From Hevea brasiliensis (lineage: Eukaryota > Streptophyta > Magnoliopsida > Malpighiales > Euphorbiaceae), in the NCBI RefSeq assembly GCF_030052815.1, contig NC_079510.1:34053823-34117822 (forward strand): a DNA stretch of 64,000 nucleotides, in the 5' to 3' direction. The notes under the pieces are model-generated. The model was not told the origin of the DNA. It saw nothing but the letters and a program-made list of their open reading frames with translations, and did not search any database. The first letter of the stretch is position 1, and each line of letters opens with the position of its first letter. The translations under genes were made by a program, and so were the position numbers. Of this stretch, positions 1 to 12,599 are shown in pieces.

Positions 1-268
1 TTAGGTCATTTGGACCAGTATAGAGAGAGTTATGACCAAATGAACACGTACTGTTCATTTGGTCATTTTCTGGGTTGACAGTTTCAGTGACCCAAATTGT
101 GCTAACAATTTGAATTTGTTAAAGGCAAAACTGGGTTAAGTGGTCTTCATGAAAAGTGTAGCCCTATGTCTAAACTTTCCATGGGTAGAATTTTAGGTCA
201 TTTGGACCAGTATAGAGAGAGTTATGACCAAATGAACATGTACTGTTCTTTTGGTCATTTTCTGGGTT
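1..268. repeat. Direct duplication with 192-bp spacing inside the LTR
   Basis: A block of about 76 bp starting TTAGGTCATTTGGACCAGTA at position 1 recurs at 193 with only a few changes. Each copy carries the inverted words TGACCAAATGAAC and GTTCATTTGGTCA, which could fold into a hairpin. Confidence 0.8.
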
Positions 269-1088
269 GGGTGCAGGGAAATCCGAATTTGGGCAGTATT
301 TAGCTTAAGTTTTGGACAGAATTTGGGCATGGTTTCTTCATGGAAAATGGGCTATTTTGGGTCTAGTTTCACCTCCAATTGGCCTCATACCAATTGGGGT
401 CACACAATTTTATTTATGGCCTAAAATGTACACTGCCCTCAATAAACACAACCTGCAGAAAATTGACACTTCCAAAACTCAATCTCCTCCAACTTCCTTA
501 CTTCAATTTGCATGCAATACACTTCTATAAGCAACAATCTCATCCCAATTAGGTCAAATTTCAAGCATTTACACAAAATCTCCAAGTCATGTACACAAAC
601 CCTAATTTCCAAGTTTCAAACTCAATCAATTCAATCCCTTTTCACTTCTCATACATATAATCATATCAATCATCATCTCTAAACTCATTTACATTATTTG
701 AAATAAAGCCCAATACATTTCATGGCTGCCAAAATTTGGGGACATCATGGGTTCATGAATTTCTTGTTAATTTCTTGAAATTTTCACTTATCTCAAGTCA
801 CTTTCAAGTATTAAAAGAAGAAGGAAGGGAGAAAAGCACTAACCTCTTGTGACCCAACTTGAAAATTTTCCCAAAACTTCAACTTTCCTTCTCCCTATGG
901 GTACCTAGAGCTTCCTTATGATGTGGGCTAAATTTTTAATGAAGGGGACCATGGGTTTTGGTGGATAAATGAAGAGAAACTCAAGCTCAAAGCTTTAGCA
1001 AAAATGGTGGAGGGGAGAGAACATGGAGACGGCAAGGAGAGAGAGAAGAGGAAATGAAGAAGACTTGTGGTTGGTTAATTTTTGTCTC

Positions 1089-1210
1089 TTGTGTCTTATA
1101 TATATATATATATATTCTATAATTATTGTTTTTAAATTTCATAAATCTATTTCCTTTCTTTTCTTTTCTTTCCTTTTCTTTTCTTTTCTTTTCTTCTTCT
1201 TTCTCTTCTC
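1089..1210. repeat. TA run and CTTTT-rich pyrimidine tract
   Basis: A short TA microsatellite at about 1099-1115 is followed by a CTTTT-rich tract at about 1149-1210. An open frame runs through it (1023-1271), but its product is low complexity and I do not call it a gene. Confidence 0.7.
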
Positions 1211-3893
1211 ATTTTTCAAATTCAAATTCATAAAATTATTTTATGTTAATTATTCTATTTCCAAATTTTAATTTGACATTTAAGTCAAAATTCACCTCTA
1301 GGGGTGAAATGACCAAAATGCCTTTCATGGTGCTCATCGGATTATTTTTATTTTTTTCTACCAATTAATAAATTCTCTAAATTTTATTTTATTTCTCAAA
1401 ATTTTTCCTATATATTTTTTTTAATATTTATTTCATTAATTTATGCCTCCTCACTATAGTTTAGGTGTAGTTCCAGACATTTTGATTATCCGAACAGATA
1501 TGAGTCGTCGGAACAGTAAAATGTACGGACTACCTTTGGTGAGGACGTTACATAGACACTTGACCTCAGAATAGTATTTAGATCATATCTCCCACTAGAA
1601 AACTCCAATTGAGATGAGCCAAATTTTTATGGAAACCTAAGAATCAGGACTCCAACTTTGATTTAGGAACCTTCTTCAAATTTTAAGTGCAAGTACCCTA
1701 AAATGGGAATCAAAGATGTTGACCTGAACCTGAAATCCTAAAGGCACAGGGTTCATGAGTCCAGGTCAGTTATTTTGCAATAATTCACTCTACATAACTA
1801 GAAAAATTATGATTTTTGAACCTGAGTGATCCTAAGACATAAGGTAACAACTCATATGAAGGATATTAGGTCTAAAAATGACTGTAGCATACCCAAATAA
1901 TTAGAATAAATTGGACTCCAGAATCTGCCTGGTTCTGGATCCAGAAAGGGTCAATGAACCAGTTATGGTATTTAGGCCATAACTTAAGTTAAAAAACTCC
2001 AAATTGAGTGATTCAAAAAGGAAAATTGAACTAAACACAATAAGGAACAACTTTGATTAAGAACATTTGGCCAAATTCTCACTGTAGAATTGGCTAATGG
2101 AACAGTGAACTCTAGCACCCAAAACTGAAAATTTTCATTTATTTCCTATTGGTTAGAAGTATTGATTAGCAACCAATACCAACACTTTTGTGAACCAAAA
2201 TGTGGTAATTTCATGTGGTTAGAACTCATGTAATTATTATGTATGAGAAAGTCAACCTTTGAAGGGAAATGGTAATGTGAATAGCAACCCCAATGATATA
2301 GAAAAATGGCATAATAAATTAGAAAAACTATTAGGATGGTTAATATAAATAATGTGATTAATGAAATAATTGTTATAAATTGTGATCAATATGAAAGGCA
2401 TAATGAATGAATAAATGAATCATATTAATATATGAATGAGACATTAATTCTCATTATTGTAGAAAAAACTAATACTTTGAGTACAATGGTATAGAAGGAT
2501 AATTGATGTGAATTGCGATCATATGAATGATCAAATGAATGTATAAATTATAATTGGAATTTATCATGAAATAATGAAGTCATAAAACACAATATAATAA
2601 CACTTAATGGTACTATATGCTCATGTATCGTCTAGACATGTGTGTTAGATTGGATAGATTGACATGCCAATAAGGTATTGTTTTAGCAGTACTGCGTAAG
2701 GCTTTATGCCTGTATTCATGGCTTTATTCCCGCACTCATGGCTTTTATGCCCGATTATATGTTACCATGGCTTTTATCCATACTGATATATTATCATGGC
2801 TCTTAGGCCATACTGACTGCATACATGGTTGATGTTTTGCGTCCCATGGTATGACGGCCCGAGGCACCGCGGTGTCCAGTGCTAACGACCCGTTATCCAG
2901 TTTAGTCAGCCTGTCATAGGTTACTTAGGCAGTGAAATTTATTGAAATAAGTTATGAATATTAGCAACTGAAAACATTAGCAATTAAATAATTGAGTAAG
3001 AATATTTAAAATAAATTAGATTAGTTATTTAACAAAAAGAATTGAAATGAATTGGAACGATATTAAAATTTAATTATTATGAAAGAATTGAGCGCTTCTG
3101 AAGAGGAATAAATTAGAACAAAGGATAGTTAATACTAGAAGTATTATATGAAATTATATTAAATTCCAGATTATCCAAATTTTGATCTATTTCTTTTTTT
3201 ATTGTATATTATTTTCTTGTTATATTATTGCACCACTAAGTAGCAATGCTTAGCGTGATAGATTTGTTTCCTCGCGCAGGTACTGAAGGTAAAGCCCAAC
3301 GAATATTAAACAGAGATTTTAGAGTTTTGATCTACAGAAGTGTTTGAAGTATTCAAGGTTGTCATCTCCTCAGCAATGCATGTAGATAGGGCCCATATAG
3401 GTCATAATTTGTATGTTGTACAAAATGCTTAGTTATAGTATTGTAATGTAGATTATGAAAATGTAATTAATAGGTATGTGATATAAATTAATAAATCGGT
3501 TAGTTCATATGTGATTAAATTGTATATCATGTAAATTAATGAATATTGAAAATTTTCATATATGAGTTGAGCATGAATGGGAATGTATGGAAATGGATAT
3601 GAATAAAATTGTATGGATTTGAATACAGAATTGAAATATATAGATGATGCATGAAATGATGAGATTTTTATTTTAAAATATTATTGAAAATTTCAAGCTG
3701 GTGAATAGTGAATCACATCAAAAGTAAATAAAATAGGAGAAACTCTGTTAGTTTCTCCATAGAATATGAATTATTTTAAAATATAATGAGTTTAAAATTA
3801 TTAAAGAAATAAAGTAAGATAAGTTAGTGTACTCCGGCACCGAATGTAGCGCACCTCGCTCGGCCACATTGTAGACGGGTGAGGGGTGTTACA

Positions 3894-4308
3894 TTATTCG
3901 TTTCTAATTAATCATTGAAGGGAGTAATGCAGGCATATGGGCAACTAAAGAAATTGTTGCTGAATTGGATAAGATTTAATACAGGTTTTTGGTTCTTTGG
4001 TTTTGAAGCTGGTGCCTGACATGCTTTGTGTATTGATCTTTTTGTCTTCTATGATGACATGAACTTGTTTAGGTTTATCTTTTTACTTTTAGGAAGCTTA
4101 GATATTGTTTTTTTTTTTTTTTTTGTTTCTGGGCAGTTTAAATAATTTGCAGATGAAAGCATAATCGTCATTTTTAATCATTTCAATGGATTTGGGAGGA
4201 GTACCCTTTGGGTAAGGTTTTTATCTTTTTTATTTTTAATTATGGGTTTCTCCTTATAGTTAAGTTATAAATGTATTTGAATGCTCTGTCAAGCTAATTG
4301 AAGTACAG
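3894..4308. other. Host DNA between two retrotransposons, possibly intron of the CREG1-like pseudogene
   Basis: These 415 bp separate the LTR end at 3893 from the next element at 4309. A T-rich run lies at about 4110-4124. The last five bases (TACAG, 4304-4308) are the target site duplicated by the next element. They continue without change into 22787, so this is the same host stretch that leads to the CREG1-like exons at 23071. I recognise no exon here; a short open run at about 3928-3979 ends in a stop and matches nothing I know. Confidence 0.5.
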
Positions 4309-4828
4309 TGATACTATCGAAAGTTGCTTGGGTCTGGTTCTAACATGTAAGCCTGCAATAAAGAGAAAAGATGAGATGAGTGGCCTTCTAATAAGTCACT
4401 CCGATGCTCAAATCAAAAAACTGGATATGAGAGTATGGAGAAAAACTGTAATAAGATTTTGAGAATGAGAATATGTGTACCTTATTTCTGATTACCTGAT
4501 TGGTATTTATAGGCCTTTTAGTGAGATAACCATTGCTTCTTTTATGGAGATAATCCTGACTGATATGCCAAGATTATCTGCATGAAATCCTCTCTTGCTT
4601 GAATACTGGTATGACTATTGCTTGGTACATGAGATTGGTCTTGCTTAATTACTGGCGTGATTATTGCTCGGTACATCTTTTGTTTGCCTTGTTAGGCAAT
4701 CGAAGGTATTTTCTTCAGTCTTATTTATATTCCATGATCCTTTAACCAGTATTTGACCTTTCTGACTACCATGATGGATATTGTGTGGAATTGACTATTT
4801 GACTTAGATTTTTAGGTGCATAGTATCA
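4309..4828 (-). repeat. 3' LTR of the Tat-like element (left copy)
   Basis: 520 bp with TGATAC and GTATCA termini. It aligns along its whole length with 22262-22786, sharing for example AAGCCTG(C/T)AATAAAGAGAAAAGATGAG near the left end and GTATTTATAG further in. The element is on the minus strand, so this left copy is the 3' LTR. Confidence 0.88.
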
Positions 4829-5223
4829 TTAGTTCTCCCTCTAGCCTTTATGAATCTTTAGGTTCGTGTTGCTGCTCGTCCAGTTAGAAAACTTGCGTGA
4901 GGTTCTTTTTTATTATCATGTTTATCCTGCGAATAGCTATCATAGTTTAATGTGCTGTGTTTAATTTGACGGCTATCATATATAAAGTTTTCTCTCAGGA
5001 AGGTAAAATATTTTTTTGAAGATTTTTAAATTTTGAAGGACTTTTATGGTTCTTCCTAGAAAATCGTGCTTCTTCCCATACTATTTCATCTCTTGTGTTC
5101 AATTTCTCCTGTTATCATCCCCTTGTCTCTAATGAATTCTTTCAAATCCTCCAACGGGTTTTTCCTTTTATGAAGGTAGTCAAGTTCTCTTCTTCTTCCT
5201 CTTTCTACTTTTTCTTTTTTTCT

Positions 5224-7140
5224 TCAAATCTTGAGTGATGTTAGTGAGAATTGAGGTTCGAGTGCCACTCCCCTTTTACTGTGAATCGTCTACAGCCAAG
5301 ATAGTAGTGCTCGAGAACTATTTTCAAAGTAGGACCACCATCATCATGATGGTGTGGAAGTTTCTGAGGTTACCTATCCCTCTACTCTGTATGAAGCCAC
5401 CGAGTCTCAACCTCCTATCAATGTTGGCCCGAGTTCTTTGGGGCAATGACTCCTCCTGGTGTTTCTGAGTTGCAATCTTGTTTGAGTGGTTGGGATCTCC
5501 TGGACTTGTCAAAGTCGTGTTCTTTGGGGCAATAGCTCCTCCTGGTGTTTCTAAGTTGCAATCTTGTTTGAGTGGTTGGGGTCTCCTAGACTTGTCAAAG
5601 TTGTATAGGATCAATAAAGATTATTTTCGCTTATCGCTCGCTGGTCCAAGAGGTTGAGTGGATAGTTGTTATCTTAATCTAGTTCATGTGGCTTTGCATG
5701 AAGAGCAGTTAAAGTCGAGTCTAAGACTACCACTGGATCCTCTAGACATTGAGATTCTCAAGCATTATCTCTTGTCCACCTCCCAATTGCACCCTAACTC
5801 ATGGAAGCTGTTATTTGCCTTTCAAGCTTTGTGTTGGAGAAAAAGGCTTCACGCCTTAGCTCACATCTTCTCCGTGTTCTTTCAACTAAATACAAAGGAC
5901 AATGAGGAATTCTGGCATTTCTATGCTCAAAAGGCAATGGGTCTTTTCACCGTTCTCCATCTTCCTTGAAGAAATGGAAAAATAGATTTTTTTTTTTGTG
6001 GAAAATGCGGTTGATGAATAGTGGGGGGGCATGCAAACGAGCTGGAACTACTTGGCTGATAAGAGGGTGAGGAAGGTGAGACTAAATGCCGAGGAAAAGG
6101 CTGTAGTTTAGGAGATCCAAATGATGGTTTGGTTAGACAAAATATCAATCAAGGCTTTGCTTAATATTGAGTCCCAATGGTGGTCTTCCATCTATGTGGC
6201 TGGGGACTCGATGTCTGTTAAACATTACAACAATATCCCAATCGAAGGTAAAAACTTAACTCTTGATTTATGATTTTTGATATTTACTGATATTTCTTTC
6301 TCCATGCAAAGACATCAAGCTGAGCCAAGAATGTTGTGGAATTGATCAGGAAGAAGAAAAGGGCCAAGGCTTGTCCTACTGGGGGACTCTCCACTCTTCC
6401 ATCACCAAAAAAACTAAGGCAACTGGACCGTTGGTTTCTCTAGCTAAGGGTGGTCAGCAGGTGATTCCTCTAGCTATAGAAATAAGAGCTGATGATGTTC
6501 GCCTATAACTTCTCAACCTGCTACTCAGCAGTTCACCTAACAGCTTCTGTCTGGGCGGTCAGTGGTTAAAAATTTTAAGCTCATTGCTTGGTTTTCTGAG
6601 AGATATACTTTCCCTATCGACCAAGCTCACCTTGACCTTAATGATGACAATGAGCTCACCCTTGGAGCCGTGACTCTGTAAATAGAGCAAATAGCTTATA
6701 CTCAGCTGCTCTATGAGCGTAATCAAGCTTTAAAGGGGCATGCCGATACTCAGGAAACATAAATTGCTATATTGACTGAGTCAGTCTTTACCTCTAAAAG
6801 AAAATTCAAGAGCAAGAGGGTGAGCTCCAAAAGTTACAAGAAGAGGTGAGGAGTCTTAAGGCTGAGTTAGAGTCATGCCCAGGCAGAGCAAACTAATATG
6901 AAGAAAAAGATTAAAGAATAAGAGACTGAGCTCACTGCCACCGATGAGCATTTGGCTAACATTTATGTCAAAGCTCAAAATGACATTATAGTTGAACTTT
7001 AGAGCTGCTATTTGGGGGATGATTTCTCCTGGGTAAATACTCTCGGTGGAGGTGAAGTGGGGGATGAAGGGATGGTAGAGGATGTAACTGGATAGGGGGA
7101 TGGGAATGAAGTAGGTCCCTCTGCCTGAACTTTTTATAAA
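5224..7140 (+). pseudogene. Antisense retrotransposon gene with a 'putative gypsy type transposon' (PF04195-like) domain, decayed
   Basis: This gene runs against the element that carries it, between integrase and the 3' LTR. The best preserved part (about 5600-5970) has the conserved pattern EEQLKSSLRLPL, then LHPNSWKLLFAF, then a GLF run, which matches the PF04195 family and the second copy at 45817-47669. A likely intron follows at about 6248-6311 (GAAG|GTAAAA to GCAAAG|ACATC). The 3' part encodes a charged, helix-forming segment and the motif DDFSWV near 7020, equal to EDFSWM in the other copy. Several stops and frameshifts break the frame. The function of this family is unknown. Confidence 0.72.
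5423..5600 (+). repeat. Tandem duplication of about 88 bp inside the antisense gene
   Basis: The stretch beginning TTCTTTGGGGCAATGACTCC is followed directly by a second copy beginning TTCTTTGGGGCAATAGCTCC. Both end in GGTCTCCTAGACTTGTCAAAG-like sequence. It lies just upstream of the conserved domain and is probably a late duplication in a decaying gene. Confidence 0.85.
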
Positions 7141-7479
7141 AAAAAAAAAATTTATATGAATGAATAGCCAGCTTTCTTTTTTGTTCATCTCTACTGTTAC
7201 ATGTGATTTGGTGAGTAATGATATAATAATGAATGTTTGAACCCACAGGCCAAGCGAAGTTACCGATAATTACATGGTGTAGGATGATTAATAATAAATA
7301 AGAGTACTATCATAATTTTTCAAAATAAAAAATGTTTAGACTTTTAATCTGAATAAATGACAATGAGTTTTCTATTCATTGCATCCATATCAGTGCAAAG
7401 GATGATAAATAACCTAACACTTTAATTTTGGAAAAATAATTCATAATTACTTGGCAATTCGGTTATATAGATGGGTGTA

Positions 7480-7780
7480 TTGTTGCCAACATCACTGTTT
7501 GATGGGCTGGATCATAGATGAGCTAAGCTCCCTTAACTAATCTAGCCTGGTAGACTAACGTAATGGACACCCTTAATTATTTAGTCTGGCGAATTATCAC
7601 CGTGGATGAGCTAAACACCCTTTATCTATTTAGCATGGGGGACTATCGCCGTAAATGGGTTAAGCACCCTTTGTTTAACTTAGAGGACTATCGCTGTGAA
7701 TGGGCTAAGCATCCTTAATTTATTTAGTTTGGCAGACTATTGCCATAGATGAGCTAAGCACCATTGATTTTAGAAAGTTA
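7480..7780. repeat. Imperfect tandem repeat, unit about 58-60 bp
   Basis: Four to five units share words such as GACTATCGCC, ATGGGCTAAGCACC and TTTAGTTTGG. They lie between the end of integrase and the antisense gene, where Tat-lineage elements often keep tandem repeats. Confidence 0.75.
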
Positions 7781-7799
7781 ACTAAGGAATTCTTTTATT

Positions 7800-8743
7800 G
7801 ATAGTATTTGCAAAGATTATAAATATTCCAAGCTCGAGATAGTATTTTCCCATTTGTCTCAGCTAGTTTATAGGTCCCTGGACAAATAACTTTGGAAATA
7901 ATAAAAGGTCTAACCTAGTTGTGTTCTAGCTTTCCTGCCTTTGCTAATCCTCCTGTGATGTCATCTCTTTTAAGAACTAAGTCTCTGACCATAAATGCTC
8001 ATTTTTTTACTTTCCTACTGTACATACTGATCATTTTTTGCCTATACCATGCAATCTGAATAAAGGGTATTTCTCTCAGCTCTTCTGATGCATTGAGATT
8101 AAATCATAGATCTTCCTTTTGTGAAGCTTCCTCATGGTGCTCTGTTCGAGTTGAAGGAACATTGACTTCTGCTGGTATTACTGCCTCTGAATCATATGCA
8201 AGTGAAAATGGCATTTCTCTTGTTGTTGATCTTGGTATAGTTCGATAGGCCCATAAGACATTCGAAAGATGGTTAGGCCATACTCCTTTTGCTTCTCCTA
8301 GTCATCTTTTCAGTCTATAAAGAATTGTTTAGTTCGTGACTTTGGTCATTTCATTTGTCTGAGGGTGATAAGTCGAGGTGAAACGAAAGTCAATCCCCCA
8401 CTCAATACATAGCTTTCTGAATTTTTCATTAGCGAACTATGTGCTGTTATTTTTTATGATGATTTTAGAAACTCCAAACCTACAGAAAATATTCTCTCTG
8501 TTGAAGGTGATTGCTTGGTCTGCTAATACATGCTATGATACTTCGGCTTCTGGCCATTTAGTGAAGCGATCGATGGCAACAATAACGTATTTGCGGGATC
8601 CTGATGCTATGGAAAATTTGGTAAAGTGATTGGTGGCAAGCCATTGGAAGTTTTGGATTGATTCAGACCTAAGGCATTGGTACCATTTTTGTGTCGGCCT
8701 GGTCAATGTTGTTGGAAATGCCCAACACAAGTGGTAGTCATTC
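7800..8743 (-). pseudogene. Gag-integrase fusion remnant of the Tat-like element
   Basis: Reading on the minus strand from 8743, a gag core segment (FPTTL, then WYQCL, then SIQNFQWLA) runs without a break into the integrase core signature YVIVAIDRFTKWPEAE at about 8545-8595. Integrase then continues leftward to about 7800: the STYHPQTNE motif near 8360, an AYRT run near 8240, and a C-terminal module with VRDLVLKR and GTYKL. The region that should have the second catalytic Asp is degenerate, and stops occur further on. Protease, reverse transcriptase and RNase H, normally between gag and integrase, are absent. The gag start lies across the nested insertion, at 21481-22130. Confidence 0.8.
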
Positions 8744-11700
8744 TGTAGACCCTTATTTTGTGATGAGTATGTGCATTGAGGCTGTGGGAAACCCGATGAT
8801 GAAAAACTATATGACTGTAAGATGTAATTAGAGACATGGAGCTGAATTATTAATTCTGTGGCATGATCTTAAAAAAAATAATAATAATATGTTTTTTTAG
8901 AAAATTAATTTAATTAAATCTAAATAAAATTTTGTTTTGTTTAAATTTAATATGGGTAGTTCTTAAATGGATCTAATTAAGTTTAATTAGGCCCCATGGG
9001 CCTAAGAAAGCCTAGTTAAGAATTTTAAATAGGACTTATTTAATTTATTTTATAAAAATTAAAAAAAGAAAATATCTCTCTCTCCCTTGGCCCAACTCTC
9101 TTCCTCAATCCCTATTGGTGCCACTCCCTTTTTCTCTCTTTCTATTGGCTGGAACACCTCACCTATATCTCTATCTCACCCAAATTTCTCAATCCCAGTT
9201 GTTTAAGTTATCTGAACCTTATCACACTAGGACTCCAAATCCTACCACATTCTCTTCCTCACTCCCTATTGGTGCCTTCCTTCTTTCCCTGTCTTCCTAT
9301 TGGTTGAAACACCTCACCCATATCACAGTCTCACTCAAATTCCCCAATCCCAGTTATTTAAGTTATCTGAACTTTATCACCCTAGGACTCTAAACCCTAT
9401 CACACCTCTCTCCCAAAATCCTATTAATACCCTAATGAGAAAGAAGAAAAGGGGGGAAAGATTGAGTGACAATTCAGAGCTATTTAGAGATATTTTAGAG
9501 CTATAGAAATTTAGAGATATTCAAAACTCGTTTAGTTCTTTCTTATTTTTTCTTTTCTTTAAGAAGATTTTCATACAAGATTTCTGAAACGTTAGTTTTT
9601 ATTGTTTTCTTTTCAAGATATATGTCTCGTAATATTTAATTCTATGTTCTTTGTCTTCAATTTATCTTGTATGTTCATGTGGATCATGTAATCATGTTTA
9701 ATTTGAAGGGATAAACAACTCTGCACATATTCAGTTTTCTGTCTCTCACATTTTTATTATTTTTTGTTATCTTCTGAATCTGTAAAAAATTTGAAAAAAT
9801 TATATTCATATTATATATGAAATTCTATTAATTTTAGGCTCAAGAATCACTAAAAAAGCTTTAATATTTTGTAAGTTATGGCTGTTTGAAATTAGGGTTC
9901 TTGTAAAATCTAATTTGCAGGATACCCAATTTGTGGAGCCCATATATCCCTTCATTCTTAATATTTTTGTGTAAATCTGATGTCTAAAATTAAGTTTGGA
10001 ATCTTGTGAATCTTTTTCAATTAGTTTCGCATTTATATTTATTATGGTTGGTGAGTTATGAATTTTACAAAAAATTAGTGCGATTCTGTCATTAGGAAAA
10101 TTTACGATTTGTATAGATTATTTGGCTAGAATTTTGTTTAATCTGTGAATTTTAGGATGTTTATGATGTTTTGGCTATCTTCTGTAATTTTTTATGATTT
10201 TTAGGTGTGTCTAACTATTTTTCAAAAATTAAATTTTTTGCTACTGTCAATCCGTCAGAATCTGAGAATTGTATATTTATGTATGTTCTTGTGTGTTCTT
10301 GAGTTCTAATTAATATTTGATTTATTTTTCTGAGTTCTCTTAATTCAAAAAGTGTTATTAAGTATTTGGATCATGTTAGAATACCTAGACCATTAGGTAG
10401 TTGTAATTGATTAGGAATTTTAATCTCTTTAGGAGACTAGAATTAGGATCCAATATGAATTGTTATTAGTATAGTTTTATTTTCTTTATTTCCTTTATTT
10501 TCTTTAGTTTCTTTATTTTTTTATTACAAACAAAATTGGTAAGTAGCCCTAAGGTAAGTACCAAAGAGGGCATTTGCGTGGAGCTTACATGGAGCTAAAC
10601 GGGAGTAAGCCAGGGATATCATTGCCATACTAGAAGAGAATGCCCTTTTTTAAGGGTAGCCTGCCCTAATGGCAACTGCAATTATCAACAAGTAAGTAGT
10701 CATAAACTCCTAAAATAATTATTGGCAAGAAAATGTAGTAATAATAGGATTTTTATTTGGTAAATTAAAATTAACTTTGTTTTTAATTTAATTGACTTTT
10801 GCATGTAATTAATTTAAATAAGTATTTGGTAAATTAAAATTAATCTTGTTTGTAAATTAAACTAACTTTGGCATGTAAAATAAATTTAATTTAATACTTG
10901 ATAATTGTAAAATAAATTTACATGTTACAAATCTTTATTAGGTTGTGATTGTTTGGGCTTTATGCGATATTAGAATAAATTACACATGTACATAATTAAT
11001 TTAGTTTAATTATCCTTAGTGCAACTTAGTGAAAAATTAATTAATTAGGTTAAATAGAAACTTAGGGTTATTTGAAATTGAATTTGTTTGTAAATTAAAT
11101 TCTTAATAATGAATTAATTTTAGTCATCTGGTAAATATCATTTAACTAATTAGCAATCCCATAGATAGGAATTACTAGTGCATGAAAAATGTTTGTAAAC
11201 AACAACCTTTTTGTGAATTACTTGCGTATGTAGGACTAGAATTGCATTTTTAGGATAAATTCTAATTGAGGAATAATAAACAAGACTTATAGAAACATTA
11301 GTAGAGGACTGACACTCGAATTAACGAGGTTAGACCAGGCATAAGGGGTGCCTAACACCTTCCCTTTATGTACCCATTATCTCGAACCTAGTCATTGGGC
11401 TATGGTAATGACGGTTGTGAAAACTCTGCAAAGAGTAAGTTGCCATCCATGACCCTCAGAAGAAACACTGAATATGTCCTAGTTGTTACTCGAGTGGCAA
11501 CTTTTGTCTATTTATGCCTTTGTGGCATAAATCCTTAGTACCATGGTAGTGTTATGGGAAGACGGTACTTACCAGTGATTTGATTCTATTGGGATTATAT
11601 GAAGTGCATGTCTAGGAAATGCTGTCTAAGGCGGTGGTACTTAAGTGAGACCATTGTGACTCCACCATCTTTCCTGGGCATTACCTGGTGCATTTTATAT

Positions 11701-11745
11701 AATTCTAGTGGATGATTTTTTGCCTCATGTCCCTCCGCTCTTACA
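8744..11745 (+). repeat. 5' LTR of the Ogre-like element
   Basis: 3002 bp, TGTAGACCC to CTCTTACA. It aligns end to end with 18467-21480, by eye well above 90 percent. GGGGTGCCTAACACCTTCCC at about 11345-11364 marks the R/U5 side. Within it, 9120-9430 has a repeated motif (CCTATTGGTGCC, CCTATTGGTTGAAACACCTCACC) that yields short false frames. Confidence 0.93.
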
Positions 11746-11748
11746 ATT

Positions 11749-11767
11749 TGGCAGCTCCACTGGAGAC
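11749..11767 (+). other. Primer-binding site of the Ogre-like element
   Basis: TGGCAGCTCCACTGGAGAC lies three bases after the 5' LTR. It matches, with a few changes, the TGGCGACTCCACTGGGGAC that follows LTRs of Ogre/Tat elements, where a tRNA-Arg is thought to prime. Confidence 0.75.
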
Positions 11768-12599
11768 TAAATGGATAGTTACTCCAACATGTTTCTATTA
11801 GTCTAATATTATTCATCTGTTAAACTTTTTGTATTGCACTACACTATCACACAGATCACCCTTACCCTTTTAAGCATCGCTAGTACTAGTCAAGGAGACC
11901 ATAGCTCTACTCGAGCTATGATGAATTGGTGAATGCTAGTACCCCATGTCTATACCTTCGAGCATATAAAAGAGCCAAAGCTCCGACCGTTGTGCTTAAT
12001 GGACAAGCTCTCACATGGGTGACCCTTTTCCTACCCAGTGAAGCCCATGAGCTATAGATTTTAGCCCTAGCTACCCATAGATTTTTGTTGTGCTAGATTT
12101 ATAACCTTACTATTAAAACCATAAGTTCTAGTGGTAGTTGAGATGAACCTAGGCCTATGCGTAAACCCAATGTGTGTGTAGGCCTAAGTCCATTTCAAAA
12201 CCCATGTTAAGCAAAAGGATGCTTACTTATGGTTAAACTTTAAGGATATAAATCCTTTATTTGTGAGGAAATGATCGTCCTGGACCACACCCTGTTGGTG
12301 TGTCTACTGTACCATAGCCTAGGATAGAATTTTTTTTCCTACACTGCACGTGAGAGTTGAAAGTATAAGGAGGCGAAGATTCAGTTATGGAGATGTTTTT
12401 TTTCAGTTTTGATTTAGTTTTTGATCCGTCTTTAGTTCAGCTTATCTAGTTTGGTTTTGGTTTAGTTTTAGTTCTATTGGTATGGTTTGGTTTTGGTTTT
12501 GGTTTTGTAAAGGTAAAGGCAAAAAAAAAAAAAGAGAAAAAATGGTCCATTCATGCATTGCATTCATGTACATAGCATCCTTAGGTTAACCCTTAAATC

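Larger units (their letters stand above)
1..3893. mobile_element. End of a long LTR of a Ty3-gypsy-type retrotransposon (cut by the window edge)
   Basis: The right boundary is the sequence GGGGTGTTACA, ending at 3893. Read on the other strand it gives TGTAACACCCC, a very common terminus of long gypsy (chromovirus-type) LTRs in plants. The block has no gag or pol coding sequence. It holds a short direct duplication, a pyrimidine-rich tract, a TA run and a region at about 2690-2890 with repeated CATGGCTTTTATG-like words, all usual in long noncoding LTRs. Ordinary low-copy-looking DNA follows at once at 3894, so this is an outer element boundary. Which strand the element runs on cannot be decided, because no primer-binding site, polypurine tract or pol lies in the window. 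Confidence 0.6.

Noticed and set aside
1023..1271. Open frame of 82 codons
   Set aside because: It translates a TA run and a CTTTT tract inside an LTR.
3920..3980. Possible exon reading IWATKEIVAELDKI and a stop
   Set aside because: Too short, no match to CREG1 or any family I know, and no convincing splice acceptor.
5600..5970. Host gene of unknown function
   Set aside because: It matches the frame at 45817 and lies between LTRs; it belongs to the retrotransposon.
9115..9506. Open frames with repeated HLTHITVSLKFPNP-like segments (also at 18854-19227)
   Set aside because: Both lie at the same place in the two LTRs of one element and come from a short repeated motif; no family resemblance.
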